Below, one piece after another: positions 8,182 to 16,025 of a DNA stretch of 64,000 nucleotides; within the stretch, counting starts at the first letter, position 1; each line of letters opens with the position of its first letter. Source of the DNA: Bailinhaonella thermotolerans. GTDB taxonomy: Bacteria; Actinomycetota; Actinomycetes; Streptosporangiales; Streptosporangiaceae. The translations under genes and the position numbers were made by a program. The notes under the pieces were generated by a model. The model saw only the letters and a list, made by a program, of their open reading frames with translations. It was not told where the DNA came from and ran no database searches. The DNA is taken from NCBI RefSeq assembly GCF_003594875.1, contig NZ_QZEY01000026.1, positions 30,293-94,292 on the forward strand, read 5' to 3'.

Positions 8182-8505
8182 CTACTGCGGCGGCCGCTCG
8201 TCGGCGCGCTCCCACTCGCGCATGCCGGCGGCCATCTCCAGGCATAGCTCGTCCAGCAGCGTCGGCAGGTCGATGTCGAGCCGCACGGTCTGGAACACCT
8301 CCTGGATCCGGTCGTGGATGGACGCGAATCGCGCATAGGTCTCATCGTCGCCCTCCAGCAGCGCCAGCGCTCGACGTGCCCCGTCCAGCAGCCGGAAGGG
8401 GCCGTACTCCATCGGCTCGCTCAGCATCGTCCGGCCACTGGCCAGCAGATAGGCGGCCACGTGGGCGATGCGCACGTCCCGTGGCTGTTCATCGGTAGCC
8501 GTCAT
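8182..8505 (-). CDS. Cyclodipeptide oxidase small subunit (AlbB-like)
   Basis: Encodes 107 residues with no obvious catalytic motif and a central acidic helical segment (LLEGDDETYARFASIHDRI). It is recognised mainly from length and context: its ATG at 8505 overlaps the end of the nitroreductase-like gene by 17 nt, the arrangement of albA/albB in the albonoursin locus. Known AlbB proteins are about 100 residues and co-assemble with the FMN subunit into the active oxidase. It also resembles the actinobacterial DUF6092 group. Partner of the next gene; assignment depends on the neighbouring synthase. Confidence 0.72.
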   Translation of the reverse strand: MTATDEQPRDVRIAHVAAYLLASGRTMLSEPMEYGPFRLLDGARRALALLEGDDETYARFASIHDRIQEVFQTVRLDIDLPTLLDELCLEMAAGMREWERADERPPQ

Positions 8506-9058
8506 AGCGGACCACCTCGTCCAAGTCGCGGCGAGTGGAAGGGTTGGGCTTCGTGGCCGGATGCCCGGCCGCCACCAGCAGAATCAGTTCCAAATGGTCC
8601 GGCATGTTCAGCAGCAGACGGATGGGACCGGGCAGGAAACTGGAGACCGGGCATGCCCCCAGCCCGAGCGCGTGGGCCGCGAGCAGGAAGTTCTCCACAG
8701 CCATCGCCACGCACAACTTGCCCTGGCGGCGTACGTGAGCACCGTCCGAATCCGAATAGCGCGAGTGATCGAGGCAGGCCACGAGGAGGAGCGACGGCTC
8801 CCCGATCACCCCGGGGGCGAATGACCGGACGGAGTGCAGCCGCACGGGATCGCGTACCACGACGAACGCCCACGCTTGCTGATTGGACGCGGACGGAGCC
8901 GAGACCATGGCACGGACCATGGATTCCACCATCGCATCCGGCACAGGCTCAGCCGTGTAGCTTCGCACCGCACTTCTCGTGAGGATCGCCCTCAGCACCC
9001 CGGTGGGATCAAGGTGGAGTGCGGTCTGCGGGGTGGGCGGCTCGGAACGCCTCGCCAT
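8489..9058 (-). CDS. Cyclodipeptide oxidase FMN subunit (AlbA-like nitroreductase family)
   Basis: Encodes about 189 residues of the nitroreductase fold. Visible features are ILTRSAVRSYTAEPV (FMN phosphate-binding start), SAPSASNQQAWAFVVV and ALGLGACPVSSFL (flavin-binding region). In cyclodipeptide loci this family, together with AlbB, removes hydrogens across the Calpha-Cbeta bonds of the diketopiperazine to give dehydro-residues. The start is taken at ATG 9058; the ribosome site is poor and a GTG slightly downstream is possible. It is convergent with the PurA-LOG gene and translationally coupled to the AlbB-like gene. An ordinary nitroreductase is the alternative, but the overlap and the synthase nearby argue against it. 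Confidence 0.8.
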   Translation of the reverse strand: MARRSEPPTPQTALHLDPTGVLRAILTRSAVRSYTAEPVPDAMVESMVRAMVSAPSASNQQAWAFVVVRDPVRLHSVRSFAPGVIGEPSLLLVACLDHSRYSDSDGAHVRRQGKLCVAMAVENFLLAAHALGLGACPVSSFLPGPIRLLLNMPDHLELILLVAAGHPATKPNPSTRRDLDEVVRYDGYR

Positions 9059-9497
9059 GCTACGCAGGATGCCCGCAGCGCGGTCTGCCCCCGGCGCGCT
9101 TGAGGAAAGGTTTACCTCCCCAGTGAAGCCCTCTCCTGCGAGAGCGGCTCGAAGCGGACTCGGGTGACGCCCCGGTTCGATCACGGCGTCCCGCTGGCCG
9201 TGTCGAGGTGGCGGACGCGTTCCAGACCGGCGGCTCCAGCACGGCCCCATCGGCGACAGGGCCGCGCTTGGCGGGCACGCGGCCGCCCCGCTGACCGTCC
9301 GCACGCGGCGCCGCTCCCGGGATGTGCCGCCGCGCGCGGTCAACGGACCCCAGGCGAAGCCGCCCGGGGTCCGTGTCCTGCTCTCGCGAGCCGGCGCCTG
9401 CCCCAGGGGCCCGGCACCGGCCATGTCTCGTCCGCGTCATGTCCCCGCCGGGCGGGCGCGGCGGTCCCCGGGGCGCGCCGAGCGCGCGGGGGTGCGC
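9059..9497. other. Intergenic, junction between pathway and element backbone
   Basis: 439 bp with no open frame that looks protein-coding. It separates the cyclodipeptide locus from the replication-type genes that follow and would contain the albA-side promoter. No terminal repeat, tRNA or attachment site was recognised, so the exact boundary is not defined. Confidence 0.4.
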
Positions 9498-10508
9498 TCA
9501 CGCGGCGTGGGCGGCGTGCCGGGACAGGGGCGGCCGGCGGGCGCCGGACTCCAGCCAGGCGCGCGCCTCGTCGGCCGACACGCCCAGCGCGTCCTGCACC
9601 AACGCCAGCGGGCCCACGGGAACGCCCTTGTCGCACTTGTCGCAGCGGGCCTGCCCGTCACGCAGCCGCATGCTCGGGTTCTGGTCGCCGTTGAGGTGCC
9701 GCTCGGGGCGCGGGCAGTGCCACAGCTCGCCGTCGGGGTCGCTCTCGGCGCCCAGCCGGACCATCACCTCGGCGATCGGCCAGGCGTTGGCCCGGGCCAG
9801 GAGCCTCTGCCGCTGCGTGATGGGAGCGGCCGGGGCGATCTCGTCGCGGTTGCCCGCCGTACGCAGATCCTGCCGCAGCGCCGACGCCCGGCGGCGCAGG
9901 CCCTCCAGGTCCACGCCCTGGTCGGTGGTCTCGACACCCTCGGGCTCGGGCTCGGCGCCGGTGGACAGCGTCGGCAGCCGGTCCCCCCGGCCGCGCACGC
10001 GCAGCGCGGCCACGATCACGAAGGTCACCAGGGCCAGCGCCACGTGCTCGGGCGGCACCATCCGGACCCGGCCCGAGTGGCGGATGATCGTCACATCCTC
10101 CGGGCTGGGGTTCATGCCGACCTCGGGCACCGCGGGAAGCACCGGGTGCGCCGCGCCGGTCTGCGCCCACAGGGGACGGGCGTCGGGGACTCCGGCGTCC
10201 GGCCGCCCCACCATCTGCTGGTGCAGCTCCGACAGCTGCAGGACCACACCCCCGGCCTCGGCGTCGATCCGGCGCCGGGCGAATCCGCACAGGGCGGCGT
10301 AGGCGGCGATGGCCGTACGGCTGTCGACGCCCTCGCCCACGGTGAACAGCGTCCGCGAACGCAGGTCGGCGGGGGTGAGCCCGGACTTCTCCAGCGCCTC
10401 GATCACCGCCTCCTCCAGCGGCGCGCCCGCGGCGGGGGTCAGATTGACGATCTTGGCGTCCGCGTCCTGCGGCGCGTCCCCCACATGCACGTTCAGATGG
10501 AACTTCAT
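9498..10508 (-). CDS. Protein with C-terminal CHC2-like zinc finger
   Basis: Encodes 336 residues. The last 90 residues contain CPRPERH, then DQNPSMRL and RCDKCDKG, which matches the Cys-x-x-x-x-His...Cys-x2-Cys zinc finger of DnaG-type primases (CHC2), where it binds template DNA. The middle third includes a short hydrophobic stretch (HVALALVTFVIVAAL), and the rest is unfamiliar. No TOPRIM or primase catalytic domain is seen, so it may be an accessory replication protein rather than a primase. It lies downstream of the DnaX-like gene on the same strand with a gap of about 95 bp. Zinc-finger assignment is fair; function is not established. Confidence 0.6.
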   Translation of the reverse strand: MKFHLNVHVGDAPQDADAKIVNLTPAAGAPLEEAVIEALEKSGLTPADLRSRTLFTVGEGVDSRTAIAAYAALCGFARRRIDAEAGGVVLQLSELHQQMVGRPDAGVPDARPLWAQTGAAHPVLPAVPEVGMNPSPEDVTIIRHSGRVRMVPPEHVALALVTFVIVAALRVRGRGDRLPTLSTGAEPEPEGVETTDQGVDLEGLRRRASALRQDLRTAGNRDEIAPAAPITQRQRLLARANAWPIAEVMVRLGAESDPDGELWHCPRPERHLNGDQNPSMRLRDGQARCDKCDKGVPVGPLALVQDALGVSADEARAWLESGARRPPLSRHAAHAA

Positions 10509-10603
10509 GGTCGTTTGCCTTTCGGTGGTCGATCCACCGGAGTTGTCTGTTTTGACGTACGCCGGTGTTGAGTGGCTGTGTTAACCGTGTCGGCACAATC
10601 GCC

Positions 10604-12121
10604 TCACGCATCAGCGTCGGCGACCGGCGGTGGGCCGGGGGCCTCCTGGGGGGTGAGCCGGACCCCGCACGAGGCGGCGGCCTGCGCGAGCATCCGGGCG
10701 TGCGGCGGCCGGCGCAGCGCGTCCAGCAACGGCGCGGCGGCCACCACGGCCAGCACCTCCCGGCCGTCGCGGCGGAGCCCCGCCCCGCGCAGCAGGTCTC
10801 CGGTGGCGGGGTCGTGCGCGCGGACGGCGGCGCGGAACTGGCGGGCCAGCGCGTCCTCCTCCTGCTGTCCCGGCTGTCCCGGCTGTTCCGGTTCTGCCGG
10901 CTGTTCCGGTTCTGCCGGCTGTTCCGGTTCTGCCGGCTGGTCCGGTTCTGCCGGTGGTGCGGCCGGGCGGCCGCGGTGCGTGTTGGAGTCCGTGGCTTGG
11001 TCCGCCTCCGCCAGCGCGGCGGCGAGCGTGTGGGCGGCCGCCTCGGCGCGCGCCGTGAGCCGGGCCAGGGCCTCGGGATCGCTGTCCAGCCGCGGCAGCG
11101 CCGCACGCAGCAGCGCCACGTCCAGGGCTCCGGCGTGGCCGGCGGTCGCGGCCCGGGCGAGCAGGTCGGCCAGGTGCAGCTCCGCTCGCAGCGCGAGCTC
11201 GTCGCCTGCGTGCCGGCGCAGCCGCCGCCGCACCTCCTGGCCCAGTTCGCGCAGGACCGCCGCCTCACCGGCGGTGGCGCGGGCCTGGTCGAGCTCGGCC
11301 AGCAGCGCCGGCCGGTCCCCCTTGTCGACGGCCGCCAGGATCGCCCGGACCGAGCGGGGCGTGGTCATGCCCAGCGCCCGGCAGATCTCCTCGCTGGTGA
11401 CGGGGCCGGCGGCGAGCAGGGGCGCGACCTTCTCCAGGGTCATGAGCGTCCCGCGCACCCCGAGCTCGGGCCGGGTGGCCGCGACCACGGCATCGGCCGC
11501 CTCCCCGGTCAGCCGCCACCCTTCGGCTCGCGCCACCCGTTCCAGGTTGCCGCGCAGGTCCTCGGGGGCGGGCCGGCTCAGCGCCAGCTCGGTGCACCGT
11601 CCCCGGTTGGTGGCCAGCATCTTGTCCGGGTCGGTGGTGGCCAGGATGAACGTGACGTGGGCCGGTGGCTCCTCCAGCAGCTTCAGGAACGCCTGCCCGC
11701 CGGGTCCGCTCAGGCCGTGCGCCTCGTCCACGATGATGACCTTGCGGGGACTGTCGTGGGTGGTGAGCCGGGCGCGGGAGGCGATCTGCCGCACCTCGTC
11801 CTTGCCGCCGTTGCTGGCCGCGTCCAGCTCGATCACGTCCGGGTGGGCGGGCCGGGCCGCCAGGATCAGCGAGCACCGCCCGCACCGGCCGCACGGCTCG
11901 GCCTCCCGCCGCTGGTCGCACAGCAGCGCGGCCGCCACGATCCGGGCCAGCGTGGTCTTGCCCGTCCCGGAGGGGCCGGTGAGCAGCAGTTGCTGGGGCA
12001 GGGTCCCGGTGGTGATCATGGCCCGCAGGACGGCCACGGCGGGCCGCTGCCCGGCCACGTCGCCGAAGGCCCGCGGCCGATGCGTCAGCGCGAGATTCTG
12101 AGAAACATCACAAGTAGCCAC
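10604..12121 (-). CDS. dnaX: DNA polymerase III gamma/tau-like clamp-loader subunit
   Basis: Encodes about 505 residues. The AAA+ part carries Walker A (TGPSGTGKTTLA), the DnaX zinc module (CGRCGRCS and an upstream Cys), Walker B (VIIVDEAHGL), the SRC-like stretch and sensor 2. These features define the clamp-loader subunit that loads the beta clamp. The C-terminal third is a Pro/Glu/Gln-rich linker made of PAEPEQ repeats, followed by a short unknown domain instead of a long tau tail. The GTG at 12121 is used because the DnaX-like sequence begins there; its ribosome site is weak. It sits beside element genes, so it is probably an element-borne paralogue rather than the housekeeping dnaX. Confidence 0.82.
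   Translation of the reverse strand: MATCDVSQNLALTHRPRAFGDVAGQRPAVAVLRAMITTGTLPQQLLLTGPSGTGKTTLARIVAAALLCDQRREAEPCGRCGRCSLILAARPAHPDVIELDAASNGGKDEVRQIASRARLTTHDSPRKVIIVDEAHGLSGPGGQAFLKLLEEPPAHVTFILATTDPDKMLATNRGRCTELALSRPAPEDLRGNLERVARAEGWRLTGEAADAVVAATRPELGVRGTLMTLEKVAPLLAAGPVTSEEICRALGMTTPRSVRAILAAVDKGDRPALLAELDQARATAGEAAVLRELGQEVRRRLRRHAGDELALRAELHLADLLARAATAGHAGALDVALLRAALPRLDSDPEALARLTARAEAAAHTLAAALAEADQATDSNTHRGRPAAPPAEPDQPAEPEQPAEPEQPAEPEQPGQPGQQEEDALARQFRAAVRAHDPATGDLLRGAGLRRDGREVLAVVAAAPLLDALRRPPHARMLAQAAASCGVRLTPQEAPGPPPVADADA
10881..10952. repeat. 18-bp tandem repeat inside dnaX-like gene
   Basis: Four head-to-tail copies of an 18-bp unit (GGCTGTTCCGGTTCTGCC), the last with one change. 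On the coding strand they give repeated PAEPEQ-type hexapeptides in the flexible linker. The in-frame unit length means copy number can vary without breaking the gene. Confidence 0.9.
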
Positions 12122-12361
12122 GCCCCGGACCGTGGTTCGTCCGGCCGCCCTGTCCAGCAGGAGCGGCCCTCGCGCACCGGGCCATCTCGGGCACCGCGCC
12201 GGCCTGGCCGTACGCCCCTCCCCTCCGCTCCCCTCCCCTTCCCTCGGCCGCCTGCGCCCGGCGCTCACGGTCCGGCCGCAGGTGATCGGCGCGATCCGCA
12301 AACTGACTCGATTCACCCCTGCTCGATCCGCATCTGGCATCGACATCGATTGGAGGTCCGC

Positions 12362-12823
12362 ATGCCGTCCGGCTCAGTCCGCGCGTTCGCCCGCCCCTCC
12401 CCCGCCGAGGTGTACGCCCGCGGCCTGCGCAGCGTCCCCGAGCCGGGCCGCCGGCTCCGCCACGGAGAGTCCATGAAGATCTCCCGCTCGGCCCGGCTGC
12501 GGCTGCTGCGGCGCGACCTGGTGGCCGAACTCCCCGGCACCCCGCCCCGGCGCACGACCGTGTGCCGCTTCCACGGCCCGATCCCGGAGGCGGCGAGCGT
12601 GCACGCCATCGCGTGGACGTGGGCCTACGTCCGGCCCGCGATCCCCGGCCTGCGCTTCGCCGTACACCACGACGGCGCGGGATACTCCATCACCACCGTC
12701 ACCACCGGCACCGCCCCCGATCCAGGGCCGCCCACGTGCCTCGTGCTCGACGCCACCCCGCTGAGCTGGGTCAGGGCCGCCACCGAGGCCAGCGGCTACG
12801 GCACGATGCCCGCCGCCGCCTGA
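12362..12823 (+). CDS. Hypothetical protein
   Basis: Encodes 153 residues that I do not recognise. The ATG is preceded by GGAGG at a 6-nt gap, which fixes the start. The N-terminal part is basic (KISRSARLRLLRRDL); the C-terminal part predicts short strands (LRFAVHHDGAGYSITTV). No membrane segment or metal motif is seen. It is divergent from the dnaX-like gene, followed by a strong hairpin, and precedes another hypothetical gene on the same strand. Confidence 0.65.
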   Translation: MPSGSVRAFARPSPAEVYARGLRSVPEPGRRLRHGESMKISRSARLRLLRRDLVAELPGTPPRRTTVCRFHGPIPEAASVHAIAWTWAYVRPAIPGLRFAVHHDGAGYSITTVTTGTAPDPGPPTCLVLDATPLSWVRAATEASGYGTMPAAA

Positions 12824-12835
12824 GACGACTCCCCC

Positions 12836-12876
12836 GCCCCCGCCCCGGCCCGGTACCGGCCACCCGGGGCGGGGGC
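12836..12876. terminator. GC-rich hairpin terminator
   Basis: A perfect 13-bp stem (GCCCCCGCCCCGG / CCGGGGCGGGGGC) 13 bp after the preceding stop codon, with a 15-nt loop. No T-run follows, as is common in actinomycetes. Confidence 0.65.
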
Positions 12877-12993
12877 CGCTGTTCCGAGGCTGGGGGTGAA
12901 ACCGGTGACATCCCCGGTCAGGTGCCAGGACCCGCTCCTGGCACTCCGACGCACACCGCGGCTCCGGCCGCGGCCTACATCTGGAGGACGAAG

Positions 12994-14040
12994 GTGGCTC
13001 AGCCGCTCACCAAGGATGACAAGGACAAGGACGCGAAGGAGGCGCTCTACGTTCGGCAGATCACCGACGAGGGGCCGGTGTTCCTCGACGTCACGGGTCA
13101 CGTCGGCAAGATCCTGCCCCCCGGCGGCCGGCGGCGGGCGACCTGCGCGGTCCGGACGCGGAAGAACAGCACCTGCTCCTTCAGCCTCATGCACATCACC
13201 GAGCGCAGGGCCAAGGACTTCTTCGCCGCGCCCCTGAACCTGCCCGGGCGGACCTTCAGCCGCCTGGAGGCGCGCGCCGCGGCGCTCATGGAGTCCGCCG
13301 AGATGACCGCCGACCGGCTGATCGTCGACTTCGAAGGGGCCACCTACGCCTACGCCGTCGACCGGGACCCCACCGGCGAGGCCTCGCTGGAGCCGGTCGG
13401 GGAGGACCCCACCTTCGAGCTGCCCGCCGGACCGCCCAGCCGGTTCGACATGTACCTGCGCAGCGCCATCCTGGACCGCGTGCTGGCCGTGTCCTTCAGC
13501 GGGCACCTGGGCAAGGGCGGAACCCCCGAGACGCTCAGCCGCGCCGCGGCCAAGGCGCTGAACTCCCTGCTGGGCCTGTGGCTCTTCCGGGAACTCGCCG
13601 GCTTCGCGGCCGTCGCCCTGCCGGCGCCGCCGACCCGGCTTCCGCTGCGTCCCGCCGTCCAGGGCCAGGTCGTCTTCCCGGTGCACATGGCCCTGTTCAC
13701 GCCCGAGCTGCAGCCGGTCGCCGAGGGCATGGTCCAGATGGAGGTGGACCTGGAGCAGGTCGCCGACAGCCTCAACGGGGAGCTGCTGTACCACCCGGCC
13801 CCCGCGCCGGAGTTCGCCGAGATCTTCGCGCCGTACGCCGACCTGGCGGTCCGCGCGGTGGCCCAGGAGATGCGCCAGATCCTCGGCGGCGAGGAGGAGG
13901 AGAAGTCCATCGCCCTCAACATCGTGCTCGGGGAGCTGTCCCAGCAGGACGTCGACCGGCTGCGCACCGCCGCCGCCGGCGTGACCGCCCTGATGATGAG
14001 CCCCCACCAGTACCAGGTGCCGCCCGCCGCGGCCGCGTGA
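12994..14040 (+). CDS. Hypothetical protein
   Basis: Encodes 348 residues, not recognised. The GTG start has GGAGG six bases upstream. It begins with a charged Lys/Asp segment, and the middle region (LGLWLFRELAGFAAVAL) is hydrophobic but not clearly membrane-spanning. A C-terminal acidic stretch (GGEEEEKSIAL) precedes the end. Codon use and the strong start make it a real gene. Its neighbours are element genes of unknown role. Confidence 0.65.
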   Translation: MAQPLTKDDKDKDAKEALYVRQITDEGPVFLDVTGHVGKILPPGGRRRATCAVRTRKNSTCSFSLMHITERRAKDFFAAPLNLPGRTFSRLEARAAALMESAEMTADRLIVDFEGATYAYAVDRDPTGEASLEPVGEDPTFELPAGPPSRFDMYLRSAILDRVLAVSFSGHLGKGGTPETLSRAAAKALNSLLGLWLFRELAGFAAVALPAPPTRLPLRPAVQGQVVFPVHMALFTPELQPVAEGMVQMEVDLEQVADSLNGELLYHPAPAPEFAEIFAPYADLAVRAVAQEMRQILGGEEEEKSIALNIVLGELSQQDVDRLRTAAAGVTALMMSPHQYQVPPAAAA

Positions 14041-14064
14041 GCGGACCGAGGCAGCGTCCCAGCA

Positions 14065-14097
14065 GATCCCGCCCCGCCCGCGCGGCTGGGCGGGATC
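14065..14097. terminator. Hairpin terminator
   Basis: A 10-bp inverted repeat (GATCCCGCCC / GGGCGGGATC) 24 bp after the stop codon of the preceding gene. Confidence 0.55.
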
Positions 14098-14191
14098 ACG
14101 CATCCGCGCCCCGGCCGTCGCCGCAGGCCCGTTGGTCCCGGGCCTCCGGCCGGGACGGTCCGAGCCGTTCACACCATCCAAAGGAAAGCAG

Positions 14192-15655
14192 GTGAGGCGC
14201 ATGTCCGAGAGCGGACAGCACGCCAAGGTGGAACGGCTCCTGCTGAAAGGAGTGAAGGACCCGGCCCTGGCCGCGCTGCTGCTGCGGCGCGTCGGCCGGA
14301 CCACCGCTCCGATCTCCATGAAGGCCCGCCTGCCCCGGGAGGCGGGCTTCCGCGCCGCCCAGGAGGGCGGCGCCGCCCACGCCGCTGCCATCGCCCGGAC
14401 GTCCGACAGCCCCGAACTGCTGGCCACCCTGGCCAAGTCCCGGAGCCTGGCGGTGCGCGCGGCGGTCGCCGCCAACCCGAACACTCCGGTGCCGATCCGC
14501 GGGCGGCTGCTACGGCGGGCCCTGCGCGAGGAGCACGCGGACCTCGTCCACGAGCACGCGCCGCTCCCGCTCGGCGCCTTGATCGAGACCCTCGCGGCCG
14601 CAGACTGGGACAACGTCCCCGGCTCCATGCTGCACCCGGCACAGCACACCCTGGTCAAGCACGGCCCCGACGGCATCCGCGCCGCCCTGGCCTGCCCGCA
14701 CCCGCAGGTGCGGACGCTGGCCGCCCGCGCGCTGCCGGACGGACCGCAGGAGATCACCTTCGCGGAGGTCGGCGACGCTGACCCCGGCCTGCTGCGGCAG
14801 GTCCTGGCGGCCTACCTGAACCGCCACGGCTCGCGGCCCATCACCGGCGACGACGCCCGCACCCTGCTGCGGCACCGCCCCTGGAGCGACCTGCCCCCCG
14901 CCATGCTCGCGCACCGCGCCCGCCTCCCGCTCACCCGCGAGGCCATCCGCCTGCTGTGGGACTCGCGGGAGCCCGAGGCGCGCCGCTGGGCCGTCTACGC
15001 CAAGGACGGCCACGAACTCGCCCCCGAGATCATCGCCACCGGGGACGTCGACCTGCTGGCGGCGCTGGCGCTCGAGCACAACAAGGCGCTTGCCGCCCAG
15101 CACCTCAACAACCTGATCATGGCCGTCGCCCGGATCGGCCCCGACGCCGTGACGACCGAGGCCTACACCCGCTCCATGCGCGAGGTGCTCAGGGACCTGA
15201 CCTGGCGGATGACCGGTTCCCGGGAGTTCCCGCCCATCACCGCCGAGGCCTTCCGAGCCCTGCTGCCGCACATGCACCACAACGAGCTGGTCCAATGGCT
15301 GTGTGGCCGGTTCGCCCCGCACGTCCCCACGGCGCGCGACATGGCCGAGCTCACGCACCGGCTCACCCCTCGTGAGGTGAACTACCTGCGCGGCCCGCTG
15401 CTCGATCACGCCTGGTGCTGGGCGGACAAGCCCTGGGCACAGACGCTCCTGGACCTCCTCGGCATCGCCGCGCTGCGCGGCAGCCATCTGGAAAACCCCA
15501 GCGAGTCACTGTCCACCCTCATCGCCGCCTGGCTGCGCACGCGCCTCGGCGAGGACCCGCAGACCTGGAGCCGATTCCTGGACCTCCTGCCAGGGTTCCA
15601 CGGCGGGCTCGACGAGCTCATCGCGGCCGCCCGCGACCACGCGTCCGCGGGCTGA
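14192..15655 (+). CDS. HEAT / leucine-rich-variant repeat protein
   Basis: Encodes 487 residues of short helical repeats. SLAVRAAVAANPNTPV and similar blocks (PQVRTLAARALPD) match the LRV/HEAT-like pattern, which usually forms a curved protein-binding solenoid. There is no enzyme motif, signal peptide or membrane segment. AAGGA at 14181-14185 suits GTG 14192; ATG 14201 is the alternative start, three codons in. The gene ends before a 15-bp hairpin and faces the parA-partner gene. Its binding partner is unknown; a role tied to replication or partition neighbours is only suggested by position. Confidence 0.7.
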   Translation: MRRMSESGQHAKVERLLLKGVKDPALAALLLRRVGRTTAPISMKARLPREAGFRAAQEGGAAHAAAIARTSDSPELLATLAKSRSLAVRAAVAANPNTPVPIRGRLLRRALREEHADLVHEHAPLPLGALIETLAAADWDNVPGSMLHPAQHTLVKHGPDGIRAALACPHPQVRTLAARALPDGPQEITFAEVGDADPGLLRQVLAAYLNRHGSRPITGDDARTLLRHRPWSDLPPAMLAHRARLPLTREAIRLLWDSREPEARRWAVYAKDGHELAPEIIATGDVDLLAALALEHNKALAAQHLNNLIMAVARIGPDAVTTEAYTRSMREVLRDLTWRMTGSREFPPITAEAFRALLPHMHHNELVQWLCGRFAPHVPTARDMAELTHRLTPREVNYLRGPLLDHAWCWADKPWAQTLLDLLGIAALRGSHLENPSESLSTLIAAWLRTRLGEDPQTWSRFLDLLPGFHGGLDELIAAARDHASAG

Positions 15656-15663
15656 GCTGGCAC

Positions 15664-15709
15664 CGGCCGGCGTCCGGCTTCCCTGCGGGGGAGCGGGCGC
15701 CGGCCGTCG
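15664..15709. terminator. Possible hairpin downstream of the HEAT/LRV gene
   Basis: Imperfect inverted repeat with a 9-bp core (CGGCCGGCG / CGCCGGCCG) just after the stop codon, on the side of the rightward gene. Confidence 0.35.
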
Positions 15710-15889
15710 CCGTACGGCCACGCGATCACCGCGCGGGCGCAACCAGTGCGGAGCCGGCCCCGGGGCTGCCCCCGGCACGCGAACGCGTGGCCACACCGAG
15801 TCACACATTACGGCGGGCGCGACGCCCGGAGGCCGGGATCGGGGGAGCGGGCGGGAGGGCCGCAGCGGGCGGCGGGATCCAGTGGGAGT

Positions 15890-15926
15890 CCGCGGTGTAG
15901 CCCATTGCCCCTGGGCTACACCGCGG
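15890..15926. terminator. 15-bp perfect inverted repeat between convergent genes
   Basis: CCGCGGTGTAGCCCA and its exact reverse complement flank a 7-nt loop (TTGCCCC). It lies between the rightward HEAT/LRV gene and the leftward parA-partner gene. A bidirectional terminator is the simplest reading, but it is about 235 bp beyond one gene and 100 bp from the other, so a protein-binding palindrome is also possible. The rest of 15656-16025 shows no gene. Confidence 0.6.
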
Positions 15927-16025
15927 CGCGTGCATCAGCACGCGCAGTTTCTCCACTGACGTTGGCAAGTGTACTGGGCAGGGGAGGGCGCGGGCGGGCT
16001 GACGCGCCGAGACGCCCGGCCTGCC

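Noticed and set aside
8489..9058. Ordinary NAD(P)H nitroreductase
   Set aside because: Gene overlap with a small AlbB-sized partner and the nearby CDPS make a cyclodipeptide oxidase more likely, though not proven.
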